From: Kordiimonadaceae bacterium
GTDB lineage: Bacteria; Pseudomonadota; Alphaproteobacteria; Sphingomonadales; Emcibacteraceae
Length of the DNA stretch: 64,000 nt
Assembly (NCBI GenBank): GCA_024236295.1
Contig: JACKKT010000010.1
Span: 58,683 to 122,682 of the forward strand
Reading direction: 5' to 3'
Below the pieces are notes generated by a model. The model did not search any database and was not told the DNA's origin. It was given only the letters and a program-made list of their open reading frames with translations. This document shows, piece by piece, positions 8,843 to 17,097 of the stretch (positions are counted from its first letter, which is position 1; each line of letters starts with the position of its first letter). A program made the translations under genes and the position numbers.

Positions 8843-9463
8843 ATGAAAGCCCAAGTAATTACACTTGATGCCAAAAAGGCCGGCGATATCGATCTTGATG
8901 ATGGTATTTTTGGTCTGCCGGAGCGTGGTGATATCCTTCAGCGCGTTGTAGTGTGGCAGCTTGCAAAACGCCGTGCTGGTACACATAAAGTCCAGTCTCG
9001 TGGTGAAGTAGCAGGTACAACAAAACGTATTGGTCGCCAAAAAGGCGGCGGATCTGCACGTCATGGATCTGGCAAAGTTAGCCAGTTTCGTGGTGGAGCC
9101 CGGGCTTTTGGTCCGGTTGTCCGCTCGCACGCGATCAGTCTCCCTAAAAAAATTAGAGCTCTGGGTCTTAAAACAGCGCTTTCAAGTAAGGTTGCCAGCG
9201 GTGATCTGGTTATCCTTGAAAATGCTGATCTAAAGAACAGTAAAACTAAAGACCTGCTTTCAAAACTTGATAAGCTGGGTGTATCCAATGCGTTGTTCGT
9301 GGATGGCGCAGAAGTTAATGAAAACTTCCGGAAAGCTCTTAGTAACATTCCAAATGTGGATGTTCTGCCAACTCAGGGAGCAAATGTTTATGACATTCTG
9401 CGCCGTGAAAAGCTGGTACTTACTAAAGCTGCCGTAGAAAGTTTGGTGGAGAGACTGAAATGA
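8843..9463 (+). CDS. rplD: 50S ribosomal protein L4
   Basis: 23S-binding protein lining the exit tunnel, 206 aa. The conserved tunnel loop is present (TTKRIGRQKGGGSARHG, then RGGARAFGP). In E. coli L4 represses the S10 operon; no comparable S10 leader is obvious here, although the rpsJ hairpin could serve. Starts 5 nt after rplC; its end overlaps the rplW start by 4 nt (ATGA), implying translational coupling. Confidence 0.98.
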   Translation: MKAQVITLDAKKAGDIDLDDGIFGLPERGDILQRVVVWQLAKRRAGTHKVQSRGEVAGTTKRIGRQKGGGSARHGSGKVSQFRGGARAFGPVVRSHAISLPKKIRALGLKTALSSKVASGDLVILENADLKNSKTKDLLSKLDKLGVSNALFVDGAEVNENFRKALSNIPNVDVLPTQGANVYDILRREKLVLTKAAVESLVERLK

Positions 9464-9753
9464 CCGATATCAAGCATTATGATATTATCCTTGGCCCGGT
9501 TGTTACAGAGAAATCTACAATGCTCTCTGAAAATAACGTGGTGACATTCAAGGTCCCAATGACAGCGTCAAAGCCTGCTATTAAGGCGGCTGTTGAGGCT
9601 CTTTTCAATGTAAAGGTTGAAAAGGTAAATACAATTCGTCAAGACGGAAAAACAAAACGCTTCAGAGGCGTAATGGGCCGTCGCAGTGACAGTAAAAAAG
9701 CAATGGTAAAATTGGCCGAAGGTCATTCCATTGATGTGACGACGGGGGTGTAG
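9460..9753 (+). CDS. rplW: 50S ribosomal protein L23
   Basis: Exit-tunnel rim protein that forms the docking site for trigger factor and SRP, 97 aa. The family signature DIILGPVVTEKST is at the N-terminus and KTKRFRGVMGRRSDSKKA in the C-terminal half. The ATG overlaps the rplD stop by 4 nt; rplB follows 4 nt downstream. Confidence 0.98.
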   Translation: MTDIKHYDIILGPVVTEKSTMLSENNVVTFKVPMTASKPAIKAAVEALFNVKVEKVNTIRQDGKTKRFRGVMGRRSDSKKAMVKLAEGHSIDVTTGV

Positions 9754-9757
9754 GAAA

Positions 9758-10591
9758 ATGGCATTAAAAAAATATAATCCTACTACACCTAGCCTTCGTT
9801 CTCTGGTAACAGTTGATCGTTCAGAGCTTTGGAAAGGCAAGCCGGTTAAAGCACTTACCGAAGGCCTTACAAGTAAAGGTGGCCGTAACAATTTGGGTCG
9901 CATCACAGCGCGTCGCCGTGGTGGTGGCCACAAGCGCGCTTATCGTCTGATTGATTTCAAACGTCGCAAATGGGATATGGAAGCAACAATTTTGCGTCTT
10001 GAGTATGATCCGAACCGCTCAGCTTTTATCGCCCTGATCGAATATACAGATGGTGAAAAGACTTATATTCTTGCGCCACAACGTGTTGGTGAAGGAGATA
10101 AGGTAATTGCGGGCGAGAAAGTTGATGTTAAGCCTGGTAACGCAATGCCGCTTTATTCAGTTCCGGTAGGCTCGATTGTGCATAATGTTGAAATGAAACC
10201 AGGAAAAGGTGGGCAGATTGCCCGTGCTGCCGGTGGATATGTTCAGGTTACCGGTCGTGACCGTGGTTATGTATTGCTTCGTTTGGCATCTGGTGAACAG
10301 CGTTATGTTCGTTCAGATTGTATGGCAACAATTGGTGCTGTATCAAATCCTGATAATCAGAACCAGAAACTGGCAAAAGCCGGCCGTAGTCGTTGGCTTG
10401 GCAAGCGTCCTTCGGTTCGTGGTGTGGCCATGAACCCTGTTGACCATCCGCATGGTGGTGGTGAGGGCCGTACATCAGGTGGCCGTCATCCGGTTACACC
10501 TTGGGGTAAGCCAACTAAAGGTAAGCGTACACGCAGCAACAAATCGACAGACCGTTTTATTCTTCGGTCACGTCACGAACGTAAGAAGTAG
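9758..10591 (+). CDS. rplB: 50S ribosomal protein L2
   Basis: Highly conserved 23S-binding protein needed for peptidyl-transferase centre formation, 277 aa. The RNA-binding core is complete and the catalytic-region motif MNPVDHPHGGGEGR is intact, with the conserved His in HPHGGG. The C-terminus is basic (TKGKRTRSNKSTDRF). SD TAGGAAA lies just upstream of the ATG. Confidence 0.99.
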   Translation: MALKKYNPTTPSLRSLVTVDRSELWKGKPVKALTEGLTSKGGRNNLGRITARRRGGGHKRAYRLIDFKRRKWDMEATILRLEYDPNRSAFIALIEYTDGEKTYILAPQRVGEGDKVIAGEKVDVKPGNAMPLYSVPVGSIVHNVEMKPGKGGQIARAAGGYVQVTGRDRGYVLLRLASGEQRYVRSDCMATIGAVSNPDNQNQKLAKAGRSRWLGKRPSVRGVAMNPVDHPHGGGEGRTSGGRHPVTPWGKPTKGKRTRSNKSTDRFILRSRHERKK

Positions 10592-10602
10592 GAGCAAGAG
10601 AT

Positions 10603-10881
10603 ATGTCACGTTCCGTTTGGAAAGGTCCATTTGTCGATATGCATTTGCTGAAGAAATCTGAAGCAATGACAGAATCAGGCAAATCGTCACCGATTAAAAC
10701 ATGGTCACGTCGTTCAACGATCCTGCCACAGTTTGTCGGTCAGACATTTAATGTACACAATGGCCATAAATTCGTCCCTGTTTATGTAACAGATGAAATG
10801 GTTGGTCATAAACTTGGTGAATTTGCACCTACTCGTACTTATTACGGGCATGGCGCCGATAAAAAAGCGAGGAAGAGATAG
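10603..10881 (+). CDS. rpsS: 30S ribosomal protein S19
   Basis: 30S head protein that works with S13 at the subunit interface, 92 aa. Typical N-terminus MSRSVWKGPFVD, core KTWSRRSTILPQFVGQTF and C-terminus FAPTRTYYGHGADKKA. SD AGGAGCAAGAG precedes the ATG. The stop TAG shares one base with the GTG start of rplV. Confidence 0.98.
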   Translation: MSRSVWKGPFVDMHLLKKSEAMTESGKSSPIKTWSRRSTILPQFVGQTFNVHNGHKFVPVYVTDEMVGHKLGEFAPTRTYYGHGADKKARKR

Positions 10882-11264
10882 TGGGTAAGAAATCAGCACC
10901 ACGTCGCTTGGCCGACAACGAAGCGAATGCGGAACTCCGTATGGTTCGCATCAGCCCCCAGAAGCTTAATCTGGTGGCCGGTCTAATTCGTGGATTGAAA
11001 GTAGAAAAGGCACTGGCCAATCTGACTTTCTCAAAAAAACGTATTGCAAACGATGTCAAGAAACTTCTTGAAAGTGCGGTTGCCAATGCAGAAAACAACC
11101 ATGGTCTGGATGTTGACAGTTTGATCGTTGCTGAAGCCAGTGTTGGCAAGGCAATGGTTATGAAGCGCTTCCGTGCACGTGCACGTGGTCGCGGTGCCAA
11201 AATCCTGAAACCATTCAGCAACATGCGTATTGTCGTGCGTGAAGTAGAAGAGGGAGACGAATAA
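10881..11264 (+). CDS. rplV: 50S ribosomal protein L22
   Basis: Exit-tunnel protein whose beta-hairpin narrows the tunnel with L4, 127 aa. Starts with GTG overlapping the rpsS stop (TAGTG); SD GAGGAAGAG is inside the end of rpsS. The hairpin segment MKRFRARARGRGAKILKP is conserved, so no macrolide-resistance deletion is seen. The stop overlaps the rpsC ATG by one base (TAATG). Confidence 0.98.
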   Translation: MGKKSAPRRLADNEANAELRMVRISPQKLNLVAGLIRGLKVEKALANLTFSKKRIANDVKKLLESAVANAENNHGLDVDSLIVAEASVGKAMVMKRFRARARGRGAKILKPFSNMRIVVREVEEGDE

Positions 11265-11995
11265 TGGGTCAGAAGGTAAATCCAATTGGTTTCCGTCTAG
11301 GCGTCAACCGTACATGGGACAGCCGCTGGTATGCTGAGGGTGACAATTATGGCGTAATGCTTCATGAAGATCTTAAAATTCGTGATGAACTGCTCAGCTC
11401 ACTTAAAGCTGCTGCTGTAAGCCGTATTGTTATTGAGCGTCCTTCCAAAAAGATGCGTGTAACAATCTATTCAGGACGTCCTGGTGTTATTATCGGCAAA
11501 AAAGGGGCGGACATTGAAAAACTTCGTCAGAAGATTGCTAAAATGGCTCCTTCTGCAGGTGATGTCAGCCTGAATATTGTTGAGATCAGAAAGCCTGAGA
11601 TAGATGCACAGCTCGTAGCAGACAATGTTGCTCAGCAGCTTGAACGTCGTGTTGCTTTCCGTCGCGCCATGAAACGCGTTATGCAAAATGCACTTCGTCT
11701 TGGTGCATTGGGTATTCGTATCAATTCAGCAGGTCGTCTTGGCGGTGCCGAGATTGCCAGAACAGAATGGTACCGTGAAGGTCGCGTTCCACTTCACACT
11801 CTTCGTTCAGACATCGATTATGCAGAAAGTAAAGCTTACACTGCATATGGCGTGATCGGAATTAAAGTGTGGCTCTTTAAGGGCGAAATTCTGGAACATG
11901 ATCCGATGGCACGTGATAAGCGCATTAATGAAATGCAAAAATCCGGTGGTAGCGGTCCTAGCCGTGGCCAGGGCAACTTCAGAAACGCAGGATAA
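11264..11995 (+). CDS. rpsC: 30S ribosomal protein S3
   Basis: 30S protein at the mRNA entry channel with helicase activity, 243 aa. N-terminus MGQKVNPIGFRLG. The KH domain motif SGRPGVIIGKKGADIEKL contains the GxxG loop. The C-terminal domain carries TAYGVIGIKVWLFKGE. The tail is Gly/Ser-rich, as in other alphaproteobacteria. Translationally coupled to rplV by a 1-nt overlap. Confidence 0.99.
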   Translation: MGQKVNPIGFRLGVNRTWDSRWYAEGDNYGVMLHEDLKIRDELLSSLKAAAVSRIVIERPSKKMRVTIYSGRPGVIIGKKGADIEKLRQKIAKMAPSAGDVSLNIVEIRKPEIDAQLVADNVAQQLERRVAFRRAMKRVMQNALRLGALGIRINSAGRLGGAEIARTEWYREGRVPLHTLRSDIDYAESKAYTAYGVIGIKVWLFKGEILEHDPMARDKRINEMQKSGGSGPSRGQGNFRNAG

Positions 11996-12000
11996 GGGAT

Positions 12001-12417
12001 ATGTTACAGCCAAAAAGAACAAAATTCCGCCGTGCACATAAGGGCCGTATCCACGGAAACGCAAAAGGAGGCACACAGCTTGCTTTTGGGTCATGTGGAC
12101 TTAAAGCTCTTGAGCCGGAAAGGATCACAGCACGCCAGATCGAAGCGGCGCGCCGTGCAATGACACGTCATATTAAACGTCAGGGTAAAGTCTGGATCAG
12201 ACTGTTTCCAGATGTGCCAGTATCCAAAAAACCTGCTGAGGTTCGTATGGGTAAAGGTAAAGGGTCTGTTGAATTTTGGGCAGCCCGTGTGAAACCTGGC
12301 CGTATTATGTTTGAAATGGATGGGGTTCCGTTTGATATTGCCCGTGAGGCTTTTGAACGTGCCGCAGCTAAACTACCAATCGCGACGCGTTTTGTAACAC
12401 GTCTTGGTGAAAATTAG
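12001..12417 (+). CDS. rplP: 50S ribosomal protein L16
   Basis: Organises the A-site tRNA region of the 50S subunit, 138 aa. Typical N-terminus MLQPKRTKFRRAHKGR, central FGSCGLKALEPERITARQIEAAR split by a turn, and RMGKGKGSVEFWAARV. The arginine hydroxylated in E. coli L16 corresponds to the RMGKGKG region, which is conserved. Begins 5 nt after rpsC. Confidence 0.98.
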   Translation: MLQPKRTKFRRAHKGRIHGNAKGGTQLAFGSCGLKALEPERITARQIEAARRAMTRHIKRQGKVWIRLFPDVPVSKKPAEVRMGKGKGSVEFWAARVKPGRIMFEMDGVPFDIAREAFERAAAKLPIATRFVTRLGEN

Positions 12418-12428
12418 GAGAGTTCTTG

Positions 12429-12638
12429 ATGAGCAAAGCATCTGAACTTCATAATAAGTCGATTGAAGAGCTACAAGGTGAGCTTGCTGACCTGAAAAAA
12501 GAGCAGTTTAATCTGCGTTTTCAAAAAGCAACGAACCAGCTTGAAAATACGGCTCGAATTCGTCAGGTTCGTCGGGGAATTGCCCGTCACCGGACAGTAA
12601 TTAATGCAAAGCGTTCTGGCGCGGCGACTAAAGAATAA
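12429..12638 (+). CDS. rpmC: 50S ribosomal protein L29
   Basis: Small helical protein at the exit-tunnel rim next to L23, 69 aa. The ATG at 12429 is chosen over an in-frame TTG one codon upstream because AGGAG (12416-12420) then has an 8-nt spacer. The signature FNLRFQKATNQLENTARIRQ is clear. A typical L29-S17 gene pair. Confidence 0.97.
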   Translation: MSKASELHNKSIEELQGELADLKKEQFNLRFQKATNQLENTARIRQVRRGIARHRTVINAKRSGAATKE

Positions 12639-12650
12639 GGGATTACTTGA

Positions 12651-12887
12651 ATGCCTAAACGTATTTTACAGGGTACAGTTGTAAGTGATGCAAATGATAA
12701 GACAGTTACAGTTCTTGTTGAGCGTCGTTTCATGCACCCAATGGTGAAAAAAGTTGTGCGTCGTTCCAAAAAATATCGTGCGCATGACGAAAATAATACT
12801 TTTAAAGTCGGTGATATTGTTCGAATCGAAGAATGTCGTCCGATCTCTAAAAATAAATCGTGGACTGTTATCAGCGAAACCAAGTAA
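12651..12887 (+). CDS. rpsQ: 30S ribosomal protein S17
   Basis: Primary 16S-binding OB-fold protein, 78 aa. Conserved LQGTVVSDANDKTVTVLVER and the end of the OB fold (VGDIVRIEECRPISKNKSW). A 44-nt AT-rich spacer separates it from rplN, the first wider gap in the spc region; no promoter or hairpin is clear in that spacer. Confidence 0.98.
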   Translation: MPKRILQGTVVSDANDKTVTVLVERRFMHPMVKKVVRRSKKYRAHDENNTFKVGDIVRIEECRPISKNKSWTVISETK

Positions 12888-12931
12888 TTGGCAAAACTGA
12901 TAAATTAATTTTAACTAAGTAGGAATTACCT

Positions 12932-13300
12932 ATGATTCAAATGCAAACCAACCTTGACGTTGCCGATAACTCAGGCGCTCGTCGCGTGCAGTGCATCAAG
13001 GTGCTCGGCGGTTCCAAAAGGAAAGCTGCCGGTGTAGGTGACGTAATTGTCGTAAGCGTAAAGGAAGCTATTCCGCGCGGACGTGTCAAAAAGGGAGAGG
13101 TGCATCGTGCAGTTATCGTACGCACTAAGAAAGATGTAAAACGTGTTGACGGAACAACAATCCGTTTTGACACCAATGCAGCTGTTTTGATAAACAAACA
13201 AAACGAGCCGATTGGGACACGTATCTTTGGTCCAGTAGTACGTGAGTTACGAGCAGCTAACCACATGAAAATTATTTCACTCGCTCCGGAGGTGCTTTAA
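12932..13300 (+). CDS. rplN: 50S ribosomal protein L14
   Basis: Subunit-interface protein that also binds the silencing factor RsfS, 122 aa. N-terminus MIQMQTNLDVADNSGAR and the conserved C-terminal FGPVVRELR are present. SD AGGAATTACC. The stop overlaps the rplX ATG by one base (TAATG). Confidence 0.98.
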   Translation: MIQMQTNLDVADNSGARRVQCIKVLGGSKRKAAGVGDVIVVSVKEAIPRGRVKKGEVHRAVIVRTKKDVKRVDGTTIRFDTNAAVLINKQNEPIGTRIFGPVVRELRAANHMKIISLAPEVL

Positions 13301-13620
13301 TGTCTAACGTTAAGTGTAAAATCCGCAAAGGTGATGAAGTTATTGTTCTGGCCGGTAAGGACAAAGGAAAGTCTGGTGAAGTCACAAAAATGCTGATTTC
13401 AGAAGGACGCGCAATCGTTCAGGGCATTAATCTGGTGAAACGTCATACCAGACAGACCCAGGATAGCGAAGGTGGTATCATAACCAAAGAAGCATCGATT
13501 CACATTTCTAATCTGGCTCTTAAAGATCCTAAAACCGGAAAAGCATCAAGAATTGGATTCAAAATTGAAAAAGATGGAACCAAGAAGCGTATTTCCAAAG
13601 CATCAGGGGAGGCAATCTAA
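13300..13620 (+). CDS. rplX: 50S ribosomal protein L24
   Basis: Assembly-initiating 23S-binding protein with a KOW motif, 106 aa. The KOW stretch is KGDEVIVLAGKDKGKSGEV, followed by the conserved GINLVKRHTR. It overlaps both neighbours by a single base (TAATG at each junction), implying tight translational coupling of L14-L24-L5. Confidence 0.98.
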   Translation: MSNVKCKIRKGDEVIVLAGKDKGKSGEVTKMLISEGRAIVQGINLVKRHTRQTQDSEGGIITKEASIHISNLALKDPKTGKASRIGFKIEKDGTKKRISKASGEAI

Positions 13621-14189
13621 TGGCATATAGTCCTCGTCTACGTGATGTATATGAAAAAGAAATTCGTGCTAGTCTGCAAAATGAATTTAATTATTCAAAT
13701 GTCATGGAAATCCCAAAGCTTGAGAAAATAGTTCTCAATATGGGTGTTGGCGGTGCAGTAAGTGATAGCAAAAAAGTGAAAAAAGCTGTTGAAGAAATGG
13801 CCAAAATTGCTGGTCAGGCACCTGTTACTACACGCGCAAAAAAATCGATCGCCGGTTTTAAGGTTCGTGAAGATATGCCACTCGGTTGTAAAGTTACGCT
13901 GAGAGGAGCAAAAATGTATGAATTCCTGGATCGTCTTATTCAGGTTGCTCTTCCTCGTGTTCGTGACTTCCGTGGTGTAAATGACAAAAGCTTTGATGGC
14001 CGTGGCAATTATGCTCTCGGTATTAAAGAACAGCTCGTCTTTACAGAGATTAACTATGATGATGTCGACGATATTCGCGGCATGGATGTTATCATTTGTA
14101 CAACGGCGAAAACTGATAAAGAAGCTCATGCGCTTTTATCTGGTTTCCAGATGCCATTCGCTTCAAAGGTTGGAGAAATCAATGGCTAA
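13620..14189 (+). CDS. rplE: 50S ribosomal protein L5
   Basis: 5S rRNA-binding protein of the central protuberance, 189 aa. Contains KIVLNMGVGGAVSDSK, TRAKKSIAGFKVRE and the C-terminal block GMDVIICTTAKTDKEA. The 3' end overlaps the start of rpsN by 8 nt. Confidence 0.98.
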   Translation: MAYSPRLRDVYEKEIRASLQNEFNYSNVMEIPKLEKIVLNMGVGGAVSDSKKVKKAVEEMAKIAGQAPVTTRAKKSIAGFKVREDMPLGCKVTLRGAKMYEFLDRLIQVALPRVRDFRGVNDKSFDGRGNYALGIKEQLVFTEINYDDVDDIRGMDVIICTTAKTDKEAHALLSGFQMPFASKVGEING

Positions 14190-14487
14190 GTTAAGTGCTA
14201 TAAATAATAACCTTAAGCGTGAGCGTCTGGTTAAAAAATATGCGGCAAAACGTGCTGAGCTTAAGGCAAGAGCTAAAAATCCTGAATTGTCATTTGATGA
14301 ACAGTTTGAAGCGCGCCTTAAACTCGCGAAGTTACCTCGCAACAGTGCAAGAATTCGTCTTCGCAACCGTTGTCAGGTAACAGGTCGCCCACGCGGTTAT
14401 TACCGTAAATTTAAAATGTCTCGTGTCTCTCTTCGTCTGCTGGCCTCACACGGCTATTTGCCAGGCGTTGTGAAATCGAGCTGGTAG
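14182..14487 (+). CDS. rpsN: 30S ribosomal protein S14 (zinc-independent form)
   Basis: 30S head protein, 101 aa. The ATG at 14182 lies inside the last codons of rplE (8-nt overlap), with SD GGAGAA at 14172-14177. The frame stays open well upstream, so the start is set by homology (MAKLSAINNN) and by this SD. The motif LRNRCQVTGRPRGYYRKF identifies S14. It is the long form without the four-cysteine zinc ribbon. Confidence 0.96.
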   Translation: MAKLSAINNNLKRERLVKKYAAKRAELKARAKNPELSFDEQFEARLKLAKLPRNSARIRLRNRCQVTGRPRGYYRKFKMSRVSLRLLASHGYLPGVVKSSW

Positions 14488-14499
14488 GAGGACTGATAA

Positions 14500-14898
14500 A
14501 TGTCTATGAGTGATCCTCTAGCAGATATGCTGACACGTATCCGTAACGGACAACGTGCTAATAAAAAAGCTGTTCTTTCACCATCTTCAAAGCTACGCCA
14601 GCGTGTTCTGGATGTGCTTGAGCGTGAAGGGTACATTCGCGGTTATGTCAATGGTTCATCTGAAACTGGCAAACCGGAAATTAATATTGAACTGAAATAT
14701 CATGAAGGCGAGCCTGTAATACGTGAAATTAAACGTATTTCAAAACCAGGTCGCCGGGTTTATTCATCCGTGCAGGATTTGCCACGGGTTCGTAACGGTC
14801 TGGGTATTTCGATTGTATCAACCCCCAAAGGTGTACTTTCCGACGCAGAAGCTCGTGCTGAAAATGTCGGTGGCGAAGTCATCTGTACAGTATTTTAG
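14500..14898 (+). CDS. rpsH: 30S ribosomal protein S8
   Basis: 16S-binding protein needed for central-domain assembly and, in E. coli, the repressor of the spc operon; 132 aa. N-terminus MSMSDPLADMLTRIRNG, C-terminal GLGISIVSTPKGVLSD and GGEVICTVF. A very strong SD (AGGAGG) is 8 nt before the ATG; a second ATG two codons later is less well spaced. Confidence 0.98.
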   Translation: MSMSDPLADMLTRIRNGQRANKKAVLSPSSKLRQRVLDVLEREGYIRGYVNGSSETGKPEINIELKYHEGEPVIREIKRISKPGRRVYSSVQDLPRVRNGLGISIVSTPKGVLSDAEARAENVGGEVICTVF

Positions 14899-14907
14899 GA
14901 GAATATT

Positions 14908-15441
14908 ATGTCTCGAATTGGTAAAAAAGCTGTACAAATTCCAGCAGGAGTTGAAGCAAATCTTAATGATGGAATTTTGACAATCAAAGGTCCTAAAGGT
15001 TCGCTTAACATGTCTTTTGTTAGTGAAGTCGACGTGAAACTGGAAAATGGCGAAGTGTCAGTTATACCGCGTGGTGAGAGTAAACGTGCTCACGCTATGT
15101 GGGGAATGCAGCGTACGCTTATAAGCAACCTTGTAGAAGGCGTTACAACAGGGTTTACCAAAACTCTTGAGCTTAACGGCGTTGGTTATCGCGCACAAAT
15201 GCAAGGCAAAAACGTGAATCTTCAATTAGGATTTTCACATGACATTCTTTATGAAGTTGCTGATGGCGTTGAAGTAAGCTGTCCGAATCAGACAACAATT
15301 ATTGTGTCTGGTATAGATAAACAAAAAGTTGGCCAAGTTGCGGCAGAAATTCGTGAGTTTCGTAAGCCTGAACCTTATAAAGGAAAAGGTGTTAAATACA
15401 GCGACGAATATATCTTCCGTAAAGAAGGCAAGAAGAAATAG
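14908..15441 (+). CDS. rplF: 50S ribosomal protein L6
   Basis: 23S-binding protein near the factor-binding centre, 177 aa. N-terminus MSRIGKKAVQIPAGV, internal duplication typical of L6, and the C-terminal signature EPYKGKGVKYSDEYIFRKEG. SD TAGGAGAA. Confidence 0.99.
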   Translation: MSRIGKKAVQIPAGVEANLNDGILTIKGPKGSLNMSFVSEVDVKLENGEVSVIPRGESKRAHAMWGMQRTLISNLVEGVTTGFTKTLELNGVGYRAQMQGKNVNLQLGFSHDILYEVADGVEVSCPNQTTIIVSGIDKQKVGQVAAEIREFRKPEPYKGKGVKYSDEYIFRKEGKKK

Positions 15442-15450
15442 GTGGTCGTT

Positions 15451-15810
15451 ATGCAAAATGGAAAAAAATTATTTGAGCGTCGCCGTACTCGTGTGCGGAC
15501 CAGTCTGCGCAAAGTAGCAAATGGCCGTCCACGTCTTTCTATTCACCGTACCAACCAGCATATCTATGCACAGGTAATTGATGATCAGAAAGGTGCGACT
15601 ATTGTTGCTGCTTCTACACTTGATGGTGACCTTAAGGGCCTTAAAGTAGGAAGCAATTCAGAGGCTGCTGCAGCCGTAGGTAAATTAATAGCAGACCGTG
15701 CTAAAAAGGCCGGTATCGAGCAGGTTGTTTTTGATCGTGGTGGTTTCTTGTACCATGGTCGTGTTAAAGCACTTGCTGATGCGGCCCGTGAAGCCGGTTT
15801 GAGTTTCTAA
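15451..15810 (+). CDS. rplR: 50S ribosomal protein L18
   Basis: 5S rRNA-binding protein of the central protuberance, 119 aa from the ATG at 15451. A GTG three codons upstream directly follows the rplF stop and has no room for an SD; AGGTGG is placed to serve the ATG. Motifs: LFERRRTRVRTSLRK, IYAQVIDDQKG and the C-terminal FDRGGFLYHGRVKALADAAR. Confidence 0.97.
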   Translation: MQNGKKLFERRRTRVRTSLRKVANGRPRLSIHRTNQHIYAQVIDDQKGATIVAASTLDGDLKGLKVGSNSEAAAAVGKLIADRAKKAGIEQVVFDRGGFLYHGRVKALADAAREAGLSF

Positions 15811-15820
15811 GGAAAAGAAT

Positions 15821-16375
15821 ATGGCTAGAGCAGAAAGAGAACCTCGTCAGGAAAGTGAACTAACTGAAAAGCTCGTTCACATTAACCGCGTTGCCAAAGT
15901 TGTTAAAGGTGGTCGTCGTTTTGGTTTCGCAGCACTTGTTGTTGTTGGTGATCAGAAAGGCCGTGTTGGTTTTGGTAAGGGTAAGGCACGTGAAGTTCCG
16001 GAAGCGATCCGTAAAGCAACGGAAGCTGCTAAAAAGAACATGATTCGTGTTCCACTTCGTGAAGGACGTACGCTTCATCATGATGTTGAAGGTCGCCATG
16101 GAGCAGGCCGGGTGGTTATTCGCTCGGCACAGCCAGGTACCGGGATCATCGCTGGTGGTCCGATGCGTGCTGTGTTCGAAGCACTCGGCGTCCATGACGT
16201 TGTGACTAAATCACTTGGAACGTCAAACCCGTATAACATGGTTCGCGGAACATTTAATGCACTGACTAATCAGGTATCACCACGTATGGTGGCCTCTCGT
16301 CGCAGTAAAAAAGTAAGTGATATCGTTGCCCGCCGTGGTGACCGTAAAGCTGAAACTGCCGAAGCAACGGAGTAA
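15821..16375 (+). CDS. rpsE: 30S ribosomal protein S5
   Basis: Decoding-fidelity protein at the back of the 30S subunit, 184 aa. The dsRBD-like N-terminal domain has VNRV-type sequence INRVAKVVKGGRRFGF and the loop GKGKAREVPEAI. The C-terminal domain has GTSNPYNMVRGTF. The tail is slightly extended and Glu/Ala-rich. SD AAGGAAAAG. Confidence 0.98.
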   Translation: MARAEREPRQESELTEKLVHINRVAKVVKGGRRFGFAALVVVGDQKGRVGFGKGKAREVPEAIRKATEAAKKNMIRVPLREGRTLHHDVEGRHGAGRVVIRSAQPGTGIIAGGPMRAVFEALGVHDVVTKSLGTSNPYNMVRGTFNALTNQVSPRMVASRRSKKVSDIVARRGDRKAETAEATE

Positions 16376-16380
16376 ATTAG

Positions 16381-16566
16381 ATGGCGAAGAAAACAATAAA
16401 AGTGACTCAAATCGGTAGCCCGATCCGTCGCACTGAAGATCAGAGAGCAACGCTCATTGGTCTTGGTTTAAATAAAATGCACCGGACACGCGAGCTGGAG
16501 GATACTCCAGCTGTGCGCGGGATGATCCGCAAGGTTCACCATATGGTCAAAGTTGAAGGTGAATAG
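16381..16566 (+). CDS. rpmD: 50S ribosomal protein L30
   Basis: Small 50S protein, 61 aa. The signature is TQIGSPIRRTEDQRATLIGL, followed by LNKMHRTRELEDTPAVRGMI. Lies 5 nt after rpsE and 8 nt before rplO, the usual S5-L30-L15 order. Confidence 0.97.
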   Translation: MAKKTIKVTQIGSPIRRTEDQRATLIGLGLNKMHRTRELEDTPAVRGMIRKVHHMVKVEGE

Positions 16567-16574
16567 GTGGAATT

Positions 16575-17054
16575 ATGAAACTTAATGAACTTGCAAATAA
16601 ACCAGGCTCAACGAAGCCTAGAAAACGCGTTGGTCGCGGGATCGGCTCAGGAACAGGTAAAACTGGTGGCCGTGGTGTTAAAGGTCAGAAGTCACGTTCC
16701 GGCGTAGCCATTAAAGGCTTCGAAGGTGGACAGATGCCACTTCATATGCGTCTTCCAAAGCGTGGATTTAACAATATCAATTCAAAATCTTTTGTCCCTT
16801 TGAACATTGGTCGTTTACAGGAAGCAATTGATGCCAAGAAAATTGATGCGAAAAAGCCTATTACAGTAGATGTGCTCAAAGCAGCAGGTCTTGTTAATAG
16901 TGTTAAAGATGGTATCCGTCTTCTTGCAAAAGGTGAGATTAAAGCTAAAGTAAACATCGAAGTATCCGGTGCTTCTGCGGCTGCTATTGCTGCTGTTGAA
17001 AAAGCGGGCGGTACAGTATCTGTGCCTGCTAAGGTTGAAACTGCAGCATCTTGA
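16575..17054 (+). CDS. rplO: 50S ribosomal protein L15
   Basis: Late-assembly 23S-binding protein, 159 aa. The Gly/Arg-rich N-terminus (GRGIGSGTGKTGGRGVKGQ) and the C-terminal IEVSGASAAAIAAVEKAGG are diagnostic. SD AGGTGGAA. A 43-nt spacer leads to secY. Confidence 0.98.
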   Translation: MKLNELANKPGSTKPRKRVGRGIGSGTGKTGGRGVKGQKSRSGVAIKGFEGGQMPLHMRLPKRGFNNINSKSFVPLNIGRLQEAIDAKKIDAKKPITVDVLKAAGLVNSVKDGIRLLAKGEIKAKVNIEVSGASAAAIAAVEKAGGTVSVPAKVETAAS

Positions 17055-17097
17055 TCTTAAATAGAAGTAATTGATATTAAGGCATAGGGATTAAACA